DNA from: JAWLEV01 sp041685915
GTDB lineage: Bacteria; Chloroflexota; Anaerolineae; UBA1429
Length of the DNA: 64,000 bases
Assembly (NCBI GenBank): GCA_041685915.1
Contig: JAWLEV010000003.1
Coordinates: 1-64,000 of the forward strand
Direction of reading: 5' to 3'
Position 1 is the first letter of the stretch. Every line of letters starts with the position of its first letter. Made by a program: the position numbers and the translations under genes. Under the pieces are notes generated by a model that saw only the letters and a list, made by a program, of their open reading frames with translations, had not been told where the DNA came from and did no database searches. This document shows positions 25,410 through 34,215 of the stretch, piece by piece.

Positions 25410-26976
25410 TCTTTCCCTCCATTACAAGAATGTGATGACAGAAGTCGTCCAGAGCACCGCCTGCAAAAAGTCTATCGAAAAGGCCGAGTCCGTGAATATT
25501 CATAAAGTGGGGCAGGGGTAACACACGTTCCTGCAGGCGATCGCGGGGTAGGACGACATTTTGCAGGATGTGTATCTCTCCCTTGGACAGCCCCTTCTGA
25601 CTCATGAGGGCGCTTGTACTGCTCTCCTCCAGCTTATCGATGCCACGTAGTGCGTTGTTCACCGCCCATTCCCAACTCTTGGCCATGCTGGGATCGATTT
25701 CTTTGACGTACGGTTTCAGCGGCGCGAACGCCTTTCCCACGTGCTCCCGGGCCGTGTCAAAGAGGTCCGTTCCCGCTTCAAAGGTGAACTTGCGCAGCAC
25801 GTCACTTGGGTCGGGTTCTTGCGTCAGAAGCTGCTCTGGAGTGACACCATAACGTTCCATGTCGTCCCCTTCGCTCTCATGCACCAGGGTGTAACTCTTG
25901 CGGGGAAAAAGAATGGGTTGAGGAAGATCAAACAGTTTGTAGAGGGGTTTGAGCATGGCATGATACGTTATCTCGCCGGGACCCAACACACTGACCAAGA
26001 TGGGCAGAATAGCATCGGCGAAAAGGGGCCGCAGAGCTGCATCGGTCGAATAGTCCTCGGGATGGGTGCCCGCTTCCTCCACGTGGGTTGCGGGATCCTG
26101 CACCCGTACCCGATGGCCTCGGGCGTCAAAGGTGAAGGGGCGGGTGGCATCCTCTACGGGCAGTGTGGCCTCATAGCCGGCAGCGGTCAAATCCTCGGCG
26201 ACTCCTCGCAAACGACACGTAATTTCCTCCGTCTCTTTTAACGCGGTCTGAAAGATGTGGGCTCCGAAGGGGCGCAGGATGCGTGGCTCCACCATGACAA
26301 GTCCCTGATCAGCAAAGAGCTGTGACCACAGCCTGCCGTGCCAGGTACAGTAATCCTCTTCCTTTTGAGGTGAGAAGCGCTTCTTTGTGATAGCATGGTG
26401 TGTGCCCGGAGTTAATCTGCCAAAGTACGTTTGGAAGGCATCTTTTATTTCCTCTGTAATGTCCAGATCGGCGATGGGACACCCCTGTTCATCCCAGGAA
26501 AAGCTAACTTGTCCCACCTCCCCATCGGGTTGAAAATAATAGGCCTGATTGATCTCGCCAAAATCGTGATCCTCGGTAGCCATCCAGAACATGGGCACGA
26601 CGTCGACGGAAAGTATTTCGTCGAGATAGGCGGCCAGGCGGATCGTGGTGATGATCTTATAGGTAGTATACATGGGACCACCCAGAAACCCTACCTGCTG
26701 GCCGGCTATCACACAAAACGTAGAGGGATCTTGCAGCGCGCGAATGTTCTCAAGCGTCCGCTCGCTGGCTCCCAGCTTTCGATTGTAGGGCAACAGTTGT
26801 TCTACAAGTCCTTTGCGAGGAAAGTTATGTGACCGGCGACCAGCGAGTGCTCCACCAAAATCGGTGGGTGCGTGGGTGAAAAAAGTGTTGGCTTCTCCCC
26901 TATTCTTGAGATAGTCGATATGGAGCCTGCTTTGGAACCGGGCCGGCAGATCGTCCCAATCCACGTCGACGATCAT
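25402..26976 (-). CDS. bshC: Putative cysteine ligase (bacillithiol step 3)
   Basis: A 524-residue BshC. Family marks: FCVIAGQQVGFLGGPMYTTYK, VVPMFWMATEDHDFGEI, a central ILVSVLGPGEITYHAML, and a C-terminal region ending PLPHFMNIHGLGLFDRL. BshC adds cysteine to GlcN-malate to make bacillithiol. It overlaps the upstream methyltransferase gene by 4 bases and bshB1 by 8. Residues expected for the nucleotide-binding core (TGQQ-like, EDHDF) are all present. Confidence 0.93.
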   Translation of the reverse strand: MIVDVDWDDLPARFQSRLHIDYLKNRGEANTFFTHAPTDFGGALAGRRSHNFPRKGLVEQLLPYNRKLGASERTLENIRALQDPSTFCVIAGQQVGFLGGPMYTTYKIITTIRLAAYLDEILSVDVVPMFWMATEDHDFGEINQAYYFQPDGEVGQVSFSWDEQGCPIADLDITEEIKDAFQTYFGRLTPGTHHAITKKRFSPQKEEDYCTWHGRLWSQLFADQGLVMVEPRILRPFGAHIFQTALKETEEITCRLRGVAEDLTAAGYEATLPVEDATRPFTFDARGHRVRVQDPATHVEEAGTHPEDYSTDAALRPLFADAILPILVSVLGPGEITYHAMLKPLYKLFDLPQPILFPRKSYTLVHESEGDDMERYGVTPEQLLTQEPDPSDVLRKFTFEAGTDLFDTAREHVGKAFAPLKPYVKEIDPSMAKSWEWAVNNALRGIDKLEESSTSALMSQKGLSKGEIHILQNVVLPRDRLQERVLPLPHFMNIHGLGLFDRLFAGGALDDFCHHILVMEGKNV

Positions 26977-27743
26977 CTTGCCTCTTCCTTCTGTGCTGTG
27001 ATGACTAGTCGCGGACTGTCAGGCGAGAACTCCTCTCCAGCAAGTGATCCATATCGGTGAATATTCACGAACCCGGCGTCTTTTAGCATGACCACTATCT
27101 CGGATGGGCGATACGCACGAACTGACTCATGGAACACGTTTTCCTTTCCTTCAAGATTCACAAAAAGGGTATCCTTTTCCACACGCCGCCCATTCTGGCT
27201 CAGGTAACGCACATTTCTGACATAACCGGCGCAGAACCGATCCTCATCGCAGGGAACCAGATGTCGGAGGACGTGATAACGATTCAAGTAGTCTATGAGG
27301 AACTTGCCCCCCGGTTTGAGGACACGATACACCTCACGAAACACGGCCGCGTTTTCCTCATCCTCCCCAAAGTACCCAAAGGAGGTAAAGAGGGACGCCA
27401 CGGCAGCAAAATAGTTCCTATACGGGATGGCGCGCATATCCGCTCGTACCAGCTGTATATCTTCCTGAGGAGTCTCTCTTTGCTCCGGCGTGGCAAGTTT
27501 TTCGGCTGCTACCTTTAGCAGGGCCTCCGATAGGTCCAAACCTACCAGACGTGTCAGGCCCAACTTACGAAAGACTTGTAGGTAGCGACCGGCGCCACAG
27601 CCCAGGTCGAGAAAGGGTTCGTCCTTGCGAGGATTAAGAAGTTCCATGATCCTTTGGGCGTTCTTCGCCGCCTCTTCCGCGTCCCGATGGGCATAGAGTT
27701 GCAGATACGGCAGCCCAAAGCTTTCCTCGTACCACGGGCTCAT
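26973..27743 (-). CDS. Class I SAM-dependent methyltransferase in the bacillithiol operon
   Basis: A 256-residue Rossmann-fold methyltransferase. Motif I is FLDLGCGAGRYLQVF, with GLDLSEALLKVA (motif II) and RVLKPGGKFLIDYLNRYHV (motif IV/V region). It overlaps bshC by 4 bases (ATGA) and starts inside the end of the MBL gene, so all are made together. In green sulfur bacteria N-methyl-bacillithiol is known and, as I recall, a methyltransferase named NmbA makes it; this gene is a reasonable candidate for the same step. A housekeeping methyltransferase carried in the operon by chance is the alternative. Confidence 0.8.
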   Translation of the reverse strand: MSPWYEESFGLPYLQLYAHRDAEEAAKNAQRIMELLNPRKDEPFLDLGCGAGRYLQVFRKLGLTRLVGLDLSEALLKVAAEKLATPEQRETPQEDIQLVRADMRAIPYRNYFAAVASLFTSFGYFGEDEENAAVFREVYRVLKPGGKFLIDYLNRYHVLRHLVPCDEDRFCAGYVRNVRYLSQNGRRVEKDTLFVNLEGKENVFHESVRAYRPSEIVVMLKDAGFVNIHRYGSLAGEEFSPDSPRLVITAQKEEAR

Positions 27744-28381
27744 GCTATACCATGCTCCCGCTTATAATCCTCCCAATTCTTTTTCAGGTCAACAAACGAT
27801 GAAAAATCGGATCGAAGAACAAAGGGATTGTTCTCCTTTTCCTCTCCGATGGTGGACCGAGGAGAGGTGCCATAATCGTGCCCCGGAAACACTCTCGTGC
27901 CCTCTGGTAGGGTCATGAGTTTCTCATGCAGAGAGACATATTCGGCCTTTGCCCCTTGGCCAAAGTCTGTGCCTCCCACCTTTCCCACAAACAGGGTATC
28001 CCCCGTAAAGACCGCGTCGCCGATGTACAGACATACAGAGTCGGGGCTGTGCCCCGGCGTATGAAGGATTTCTATCTCCAGATCTCCCAGAGGAAATGTG
28101 GCGCCATCCTTCACTTTCTGTCCTGTGCGAGGATCCTCGTCCTGCCACTGCAGGACATCCACTCCCGTCAACGCTGCTACCCTCTCATTACCGTTTGCGT
28201 GGTCGACATGTCCATGGGTGTTAAAGACATAGACGATGTCATAGTCATGCTCGCGGGCATAGTCGACGATCTTTTTCGGAGAATAGGAGGGATCGATCAC
28301 TACCGCCTTTTTCGTGTCCGGATCGGCGACGAGATAGCCAAAATTTCGATCGCCGCCCACACGAAATTGCTTGATAAACAT
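27740..28381 (-). CDS. Metallo-beta-lactamase fold hydrolase (glyoxalase II / persulfide dioxygenase-like)
   Basis: A 213-residue MBL protein with THGHVDHANG (HxHxDH), LHTPGHSPDS, FTGDTLFVGKVGGTD and FPGHDYG. The layout is that of the ETHE1 / hydroxyacylthiol hydrolase group. As first gene of the bacillithiol operon, a role on bacillithiol adducts is likely: either bacillithiol persulfide dioxygenase or hydroxyacyl-bacillithiol hydrolase. The sequence alone does not decide between them. Its 3' end overlaps the methyltransferase start by 4 bases. Confidence 0.85.
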   Translation of the reverse strand: MFIKQFRVGGDRNFGYLVADPDTKKAVVIDPSYSPKKIVDYAREHDYDIVYVFNTHGHVDHANGNERVAALTGVDVLQWQDEDPRTGQKVKDGATFPLGDLEIEILHTPGHSPDSVCLYIGDAVFTGDTLFVGKVGGTDFGQGAKAEYVSLHEKLMTLPEGTRVFPGHDYGTSPRSTIGEEKENNPFVLRSDFSSFVDLKKNWEDYKREHGIA

Positions 28382-28435
28382 CTCTTCTCTCCTATCGATG
28401 TGATGAAATATCGTACTTGATACACGCGCCTGATT

Positions 28436-28464
28436 ATTGTACTTCTTTGTTAAGTAACTCGCAA
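28436..28464 (-). promoter_or_regulatory. Candidate promoter of the bacillithiol operon
   Basis: Minus strand: TTGCGA (28464-28459), 17-base spacer, TACAAT (28441-28436), about 55 bases before the first start codon of the operon. Confidence 0.55.
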
Positions 28465-28642
28465 TTCTCGGTTTATAATCTGGGATGTTACAGGATTAGA
28501 GAGAGGCATTCCCTATGGAGGACGAATACGGGCAGCATGCCCAGCGTCCCATATGATACACATGACGTCGCTCGTTACCTATTATGCGAATGTCGGACAT
28601 CCGGTCTCTATAGCCCGCTCGGTGTGTTGTTTCATTTCTCTC

Positions 28643-29992
28643 CTATTCCTGGAATTGCGGCATCCAGGGCAACAGGGCCTCGAACATCTCGTCCACCATC
28701 GCTTTTATCTTGTCCAGGGATAGTGTGGAGGCTGTTAGTGGATCCAGGGCTACGGCCTGGAAGAGGGCTGCACGATCTCCCTTTAGCGCTGCCTTGACCG
28801 CCAGTTCCTGTACGCTGATGTTGGAGCGGTTCAAGCCGGCGAGTTGGGGCGGCAGATCGCCTACGTGGCAGGGATGGATGCCCAAGGCGTCGACCAGACA
28901 GGGCACCTCCACGACACAGTCCGGTGGGAGATTGGTGATCAAGTTCGTGTTACCTACGTTGCCGTTGATGCGTATCTTGCGATCGGTCTCACAGGCCTCG
29001 ATGATGCGCGAACTGTACTCTGTGCTGCGCTCCATGGAGATCGGTTCCTCGCCCTGCGCCTTGCGGGTGATCTCTTCCATCCGCTGCTCCCTGCGACTGG
29101 CGCCCGAGCGCTCGTTCATCCGCTCTTCACGGCGCGATAGGGCATAGGTTTCCATCAGTTCGGGCGTACGCCGGAAATAGGGCACGTACTCGGACATATG
29201 ATGGGTGGACTCGGTCACATAGTAACCAAAGCGGCGAAAGATCTCCCGACGCACCGTGTCTCGCGCCCAGGAGCGTCGATCATGACTTGCGAGATCCTCG
29301 CGTTCGTCGCCTTCCGCCGCGTCCCATTTTTCGAGACGTTGACGCAGCAGAGGATAGACATCCTCGTGATTCCGCTGCAGGCGCAAAAACCAGGCCATGT
29401 GATTGATCCCCGCCACCCAGTAGGAGAGTTCGTCATAGGGGATATCCATGTACTGGGCCAGGCGCTCCGATGTACCCTGTACACTGTGACAGAGACCCAC
29501 AATGCGGACGCTCGTGGCCTCGTTCACGGCCCAGCAGAGCATGGCCATGGGATTGCTATGGTTGAGCAGTAATGCATCAGGGCAAAGCTCTTCCATGTCG
29601 CGGCAGATATCGATGATGAGGGGAATGTGGCATTGTCCATAAAAGATACCTCCCGGTCCCACCGTATCGCCCACGGCCTGATCAATGCCGTATTTAAGGG
29701 GGATATTGATATCCAGACTGGTGGCCTCCATCCCGCCCACGCGGAAGGTGGTGACCACATAGTCCGCCCCCTCTAAGGCGCGACGGCGCTCTGTGGTGGC
29801 CTCGATTGTGGTGGGTAGTCCTTCCTGATCCACCAGTCGTTGAGCAAAAGCCTCTATCCGATCCAGAGCCTCCCGATCGATGTCCACATAGACGATGGTC
29901 CCTTCAGTTAGTTCGGGCACACAGAGGATGTCGGTGGTCAGGCGGCTGGAAAAGACCATACTTCCTGCGCCGATGATGACGATTTTTGCCAT
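28643..29992 (-). CDS. Glycoside hydrolase family 4 (alpha-galactosidase/alpha-glucosidase-like)
   Basis: A 449-residue NAD+- and Mn2+-dependent glycosidase of family GH4. IVIIGAGSMVFSSRLTTDIL is the Rossmann NAD site; NHSNPMAMLCWAV, CHSVQGT (metal-binding Cys) and VAGINHMAWFLRL (metal-binding His) are diagnostic. GH4 enzymes act by an oxidation-elimination route and accept alpha- or beta-glycosides, often with free or phosphorylated sugars. AAAGGAGAAG precedes the ATG. It shares a 15-base upstream element with the large glycosidase gene behind it. Confidence 0.88.
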   Translation of the reverse strand: MAKIVIIGAGSMVFSSRLTTDILCVPELTEGTIVYVDIDREALDRIEAFAQRLVDQEGLPTTIEATTERRRALEGADYVVTTFRVGGMEATSLDINIPLKYGIDQAVGDTVGPGGIFYGQCHIPLIIDICRDMEELCPDALLLNHSNPMAMLCWAVNEATSVRIVGLCHSVQGTSERLAQYMDIPYDELSYWVAGINHMAWFLRLQRNHEDVYPLLRQRLEKWDAAEGDEREDLASHDRRSWARDTVRREIFRRFGYYVTESTHHMSEYVPYFRRTPELMETYALSRREERMNERSGASRREQRMEEITRKAQGEEPISMERSTEYSSRIIEACETDRKIRINGNVGNTNLITNLPPDCVVEVPCLVDALGIHPCHVGDLPPQLAGLNRSNISVQELAVKAALKGDRAALFQAVALDPLTASTLSLDKIKAMVDEMFEALLPWMPQFQE

Positions 29993-30012
29993 GATTTTCT
30001 TCTCCTTTATAT

Positions 30013-30027
30013 CGGATTATTTGTGAG
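30013..30027 (-). promoter_or_regulatory. Shared 15-base element upstream of the GH4 gene
   Basis: CTCACAAATAATCCG on the minus strand, 21 bases before the GH4 start. An identical copy lies upstream of the GH106-like gene (33216-33230). A common operator or promoter part is possible. Confidence 0.4.
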
Positions 30028-30081
30028 AAACAAGAAGGGGCGTGGCTTAACCGCTATAAGCGACACCCACTAACACAATCC

Positions 30082-33000
30082 CTACTCGCGTTGTACTCGC
30101 ACCTGTCCCATGAGCCCCCAGGATTTGAGTACATAGTCGGGCGTATAGGTCTCATCGGTGCGCCGGAAGGAGCGCCAGTCCGTCCATGGCTCGCGCCCCG
30201 TTGCCAGATGGAGAGGCCCCAACATATTCCGAGGGCTACTCACCACCTCTATGCCCAACGCGTTCTGTCCGGGCACCAGATGGTCGGTGATGTCCAGGCC
30301 ATTCGCCGAAGCCCAGGGGATGTGTCCGGCTAATTCCCCATTAACATGTATGGCCACATCCACCGCCTCATAGTCGCCCAGGTAAACGCGCACCCGCTCA
30401 TCTTCCTTTGGCGTGTGATCTATGATATCCCGATAGATCATACTGCCAGCGTAATGCGGATAACCCTGTGTGGTCCAATCGCCCAAATGGAGCGTATCAG
30501 GTTCGGCAGTGATGACGCGCTCGATGCTCACGCCAAAATCTCCCAGCAGGTAACAGTCCTCCAGTTCCATATAGTTGGTATAGTTACAATGGAGGATCAG
30601 CACGTTTTTCCCCTTTTGGAGGGCGGGCAGTTTCACCTTGTGGAAGCTGCGGTCCAGGTACCATCCCACGGGTTCGTTGGATACGGACTCTCCGTTAAGG
30701 GATATCTCGAACCATGAGGCGCCCTCCACCAAGAGGTAGATGGTCTCCTCTGGCACTTTTTCCACGTCGAAGGAGAAGCAGAGGGCCACCGGCGTTCCGT
30801 CATTCGGATGGGGTTCCAGAGCCCACTTGTAGCGCTGGGGTAACCCGTTGTAATAGTTCTGCCGCATGTCCAGGCGCTCCCGGATCTTGCTTTGCGCCCG
30901 CCAGACCTCCTGCGTCTCCGACCAGGCGTCGTCTTCCTCCATGCGATACTGGCACATGTCCAGGGTCAAGAGGTTGGGATCCGTACGCGCAAAGGCACAT
31001 TCGGGACCGATGAGGTAGGCATCGGTGACCCGCCGCATCTGCCGGAAGGACTTTTCTTTTTCCTCGGCAACCTCTGCGCTTTCGCCTTCCGGATCGACGA
31101 CGTACAGGCGCGATCCCGAAGGGCCAAAATGGGCGTCGAATGAGAGCATACCGTCCACTTCTTTGGTCGGAATGCCCTCCATCTCTCCCGTCAGGGGGTC
31201 CCATTCTTCCACACGTCCGCTTCCCTGGAGAGAGACTTCTACGTCGTATCCGTTGTGTCTGTCTCCATTGAAGACAAAGCAGACGAACTTGTCGTCAAAC
31301 TGCCGCTGCATATAAAGTAGCGGGGCCGCTTCTTGGGCCTGCACGTTCTGTAGGCTTATGCGGCGGGGCAGGGTGGTTTCCAGAGCGTTCTGCAGTTCCG
31401 ACTCCTCGGAGAGGATCACCAAGCTTGATCCCGCCTTTTCTCGCAGCGCCTGCCACCCGTTCGCCAGGCGCTCGCTGGGTTGTGCCTCCACCATAGTAGG
31501 CAAGGGCTCAAAGGCGATAACGCGATCGCCTGCCTCCATAAAGGCCTCCAGCAGATCGAGGGTGGATTCCAGGAGGGTGTCAGTGTTGGGCGGGATGACC
31601 ACTACCTTGTAGGACGCCTGTCCTACCGCGAGAGCATCCTCGTCTATGTGGGCCTCAGCGGCCATGATCTGCTCGTCGCCGAAATCAAAGTCATAATGGG
31701 TGGCCAACAGGGCGCGGACGAAATCGTTCAGTTCCTCGCCGTAGGCGTCCACCTCCTGTACACTCTCCTCCCCTTCGCGTAGCATGGACCAGGCTGTGGA
31801 GACAGGATGCAGGAGTAACACGTCGCGTACGGCATCTCCCTGGCTAAGCATATATCCCACGCGGGCGAAATAGTCTTCTACGACATCGTTATACTTCCAC
31901 CAGGTGGTATTGTAATTAAAGGAAGGAGGATAGTCCCGCTTACCACATCCCCGTAACGTATAGAGGGCCAGATGCTGGCAGCGAAGGTTCACGCCCAACG
32001 CGTACTGCCAGTCGCCCACCCATTTCTGTCCTTCAAAAGTGAACTCCCAGCTTGAGCATCCGTAGGTCTCTGAGAGCACGCGATCGCGCCCCAGTTGGTT
32101 AGCCACACTGGAACACTGTTTGATGGTCAGGAACTCGTGGTTCTGCTCGGTGAGCATGTCGATGCCGGGAACGTGCTGATAGCGATAGTGGGGCATGATG
32201 GCGCCCCCGCGCAGAATCCCCCGGCCCAGCTCGTTCTCACAGAGGTAGTGCCCTGTGAAAGCTAAGCCGTTATCGTCACACCACTCTCCCAGCTGTTTTG
32301 AGTAGGCTTCCGTAAAGCGCTCGCTGATAGTGTACCAGTAGTCGTGACGTGCCTTGGCCGCTTCCTCAGAGGTATGGGGAGCAGCACCTTCTTCACCACC
32401 ATCGTAAAAGAGCCAGGGAACCACGTCCAACAGATCATAGCCACGCCTGTTTTCGAAACAGGCCGGCAACTCATCGGTCCAGGGGAGGGCGCGGCGCCCA
32501 GAGCGTACCTCGACGGCAAAGATGTTGGGCTCGTCGGTAAAGATGCCCGGGATTGCCTCTCCAAATTGGTCGCCGACCTCCTCCCGGTAGGCCTCATAGG
32601 TGATGTCGAGAAAGGCGGCCACGGCGTCGGGGTTCAGGTTATCGGTATAGGCGTCATCATTGAACCATTCGCTGGGCCCGGAAACCTCGCGCCGGAAGAT
32701 CAGGTATGTCTCATCAACAGCGAGTTCAGTTGGCGCGTCGGGATCCAGGCGCTCCAACGATGTCAGCGCATCGCCCTCCATGACGGCCTTGAATGTGGCC
32801 AGGACCTCTTCCCGTTCGTCGGGCCACTCACCGGATTCCTCTACCGTCAGCACTTTGGCGCGAAAGGCATCCCCGCCACGGGCAGGCACCAACCCACCGG
32901 CCGCGCCCGAGGGCCAGCGATCTTCGTCGTAAAGCCAGGCCCCCATATCCTGCTCGGCTGCCAATTGGACTGTCTCACGTATGCATTTCATCCAATGAGA

Positions 33001-33186
33001 GCCCATATACACCGTCTCCAGGCCCTCCCGAGAATGCATAAAGAAACCACCCATGCCGTGGGCCTTCATATCCCGCACCTGGCGGGCGAGTTCCTCCACT
33101 TCCAGCTTGTCATTCCAGGACCAGAAGGGAGCCCCCCTCAAATCCAGCGGGGGCTCCAGGAATCCTTGTCGCAGTTCATCTTCCAT
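30082..33186 (-). CDS. Large glycoside hydrolase, alpha-L-rhamnosidase-like (GH106 type)
   Basis: A 1034-residue protein. The N terminus reads GAPFWSWNDKLEVEELARQ, then GGFFMHSREGLETVYMG and AWLYDEDRWPSGAAGG, a signature shared by GH106-type alpha-L-rhamnosidases. Later parts include FTGHYLCENELG, SETYGCSSWEFTFE, a C-terminal galactose-binding-like beta-sandwich region (LHCNYTNYMELEDCYLLG) and VAIHVNGELAG near the end. No signal peptide is visible, so substrate is probably imported oligosaccharide. It precedes the GH4 gene by about 90 bases. Rhamnosidase specificity is inferred from motif similarity, not proven. Confidence 0.75.
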   Translation of the reverse strand: MEDELRQGFLEPPLDLRGAPFWSWNDKLEVEELARQVRDMKAHGMGGFFMHSREGLETVYMGSHWMKCIRETVQLAAEQDMGAWLYDEDRWPSGAAGGLVPARGGDAFRAKVLTVEESGEWPDEREEVLATFKAVMEGDALTSLERLDPDAPTELAVDETYLIFRREVSGPSEWFNDDAYTDNLNPDAVAAFLDITYEAYREEVGDQFGEAIPGIFTDEPNIFAVEVRSGRRALPWTDELPACFENRRGYDLLDVVPWLFYDGGEEGAAPHTSEEAAKARHDYWYTISERFTEAYSKQLGEWCDDNGLAFTGHYLCENELGRGILRGGAIMPHYRYQHVPGIDMLTEQNHEFLTIKQCSSVANQLGRDRVLSETYGCSSWEFTFEGQKWVGDWQYALGVNLRCQHLALYTLRGCGKRDYPPSFNYNTTWWKYNDVVEDYFARVGYMLSQGDAVRDVLLLHPVSTAWSMLREGEESVQEVDAYGEELNDFVRALLATHYDFDFGDEQIMAAEAHIDEDALAVGQASYKVVVIPPNTDTLLESTLDLLEAFMEAGDRVIAFEPLPTMVEAQPSERLANGWQALREKAGSSLVILSEESELQNALETTLPRRISLQNVQAQEAAPLLYMQRQFDDKFVCFVFNGDRHNGYDVEVSLQGSGRVEEWDPLTGEMEGIPTKEVDGMLSFDAHFGPSGSRLYVVDPEGESAEVAEEKEKSFRQMRRVTDAYLIGPECAFARTDPNLLTLDMCQYRMEEDDAWSETQEVWRAQSKIRERLDMRQNYYNGLPQRYKWALEPHPNDGTPVALCFSFDVEKVPEETIYLLVEGASWFEISLNGESVSNEPVGWYLDRSFHKVKLPALQKGKNVLILHCNYTNYMELEDCYLLGDFGVSIERVITAEPDTLHLGDWTTQGYPHYAGSMIYRDIIDHTPKEDERVRVYLGDYEAVDVAIHVNGELAGHIPWASANGLDITDHLVPGQNALGIEVVSSPRNMLGPLHLATGREPWTDWRSFRRTDETYTPDYVLKSWGLMGQVRVQRE

Positions 33187-33215
33187 CAGTTTGCTCTCCT
33201 TTCCCTCATGGTAAA

Positions 33216-33230
33216 CGGATTATTTGTGAG
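33216..33230 (-). promoter_or_regulatory. Shared 15-base element upstream of the GH106-like gene
   Basis: Identical to 30013-30027 (CTCACAAATAATCCG on the minus strand), 30 bases before the start codon. Confidence 0.4.
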
Positions 33231-33241
33231 GATAAAGCCCT

Positions 33242-34042
33242 CTATACTTTTTCCGCGACAACCTCGTTTTCAAGCACGCCGATGCCGTCGACCTCTATCT
33301 CCACCACGTCACCGGGCTTGAGGAACACGGGAGGAGTGCGCGCAAATCCTACCCCCGAGGGCGTTCCTGTCATGATCACGGTGCCGGGCAAAAGTGTCAT
33401 GCAATCGGAAAGATAGGAGACGAGTTCTCGGCAAGAAAAGATCAGATCGTTGGTATTCGATTCCTGCATCAATGTGCCATTTAGGCGCGTGCGGATACCG
33501 ACCTCATCGGGGTTCATCTCTGTCTCAATCCAGGGGCCGAGAGGGGCAAAGGTATCAAAGGATTTACCCCGCGCCCACTGCACGTCGAGGCGGATCTGAC
33601 AGTCGCGGGCACTGACGTCATTACCGCATGTGAAACCCAGGACATAGTCCAGCGCCTCTTCTTCGCTCACGTGCTTGGCCTCTTTGCCTATGACGATGGT
33701 CAATTCGCACTCATAGTCCACCTCATCGGGGGCCATATTGGGCAGGACGATCTCGTCCTCGGGCCCGCAGACGGCGGTTGTAGCCTTGAAAAAGATGACC
33801 GGGCGCTCCGGCAGGTCCATGCCGCTTTCTTCCGCATGGCCTGTATAGTTCAAGCCGATGGCGATCACGTTAGGTGGATCGACCGGGGGCAGGAGAGTGA
33901 CATTTTTCTCTTCTACCTTATTGCCTGTCGGGTGCCAGTCCCCAAAGATGTCTCCTGTTACAAGATCGAATCTTCCTTCTCCATCCGGAATGCCGTACCG
34001 TATTGCTCCCTCCGTCGTCGAGAAACGGGCGATCTTGACCAT
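33242..34042 (-). CDS. Fumarylacetoacetate hydrolase family protein
   Basis: A 266-residue FAH-superfamily enzyme (hydrolase, decarboxylase or isomerase of 2-keto acids). IGLNYTGHAEESG, DYECELTIVIGKEA (metal-binding E-x-E), GNDVSARDCQ, KSFDTFAPLGPWI and TGTPSGVGFAR are the family motifs. Members in sugar clusters act as 2-keto-3-deoxy-sugar-acid or 2,4-diketo-rhamnonate hydrolases. Next to a rhamnosidase-like gene, an oxidative L-rhamnose or other deoxy-sugar path is a sensible hypothesis. AGGAG precedes the ATG. Confidence 0.85.
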   Translation of the reverse strand: MVKIARFSTTEGAIRYGIPDGEGRFDLVTGDIFGDWHPTGNKVEEKNVTLLPPVDPPNVIAIGLNYTGHAEESGMDLPERPVIFFKATTAVCGPEDEIVLPNMAPDEVDYECELTIVIGKEAKHVSEEEALDYVLGFTCGNDVSARDCQIRLDVQWARGKSFDTFAPLGPWIETEMNPDEVGIRTRLNGTLMQESNTNDLIFSCRELVSYLSDCMTLLPGTVIMTGTPSGVGFARTPPVFLKPGDVVEIEVDGIGVLENEVVAEKV

Positions 34043-34092
34043 TGGTGGTTACTCCTGTATATGTTATAATTAGATGCTTGAGAGAATTGTAA
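34042..34092. promoter_or_regulatory. Divergent promoter region between FAH and AOR genes
   Basis: Plus strand: TTGGTG (34042-34047), 17 bases, TATAAT (34065-34070), reading toward AOR. Minus strand: TTACAA (34092-34087), 18 bases, TATAAC (34068-34063), reading toward the FAH gene. The two share the TTATAA core. Confidence 0.5.
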
Positions 34093-34215
34093 ACGTCTTG
34101 ATGCAAAAGATCAAGAGGGGTCATCTCATCGACGAGCCACCAATCTCGCTATCCCCTTTTACATTTGGCGGCTGCCGAGACTTGGAGCCTGGTTCACAAA
34201 GGAGGCTTGAGCGAT

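Noticed and set aside
28515..28556. 13-codon mini-ORF (MEDEYGQHAQRPI) behind a TATAAT on +
   Set aside because: No ribosome site and no good -35; too short to support.
32344..33321. 325-codon ORF on + opposite the GH106-like gene
   Set aside because: Antisense shadow with no recognisable domain.
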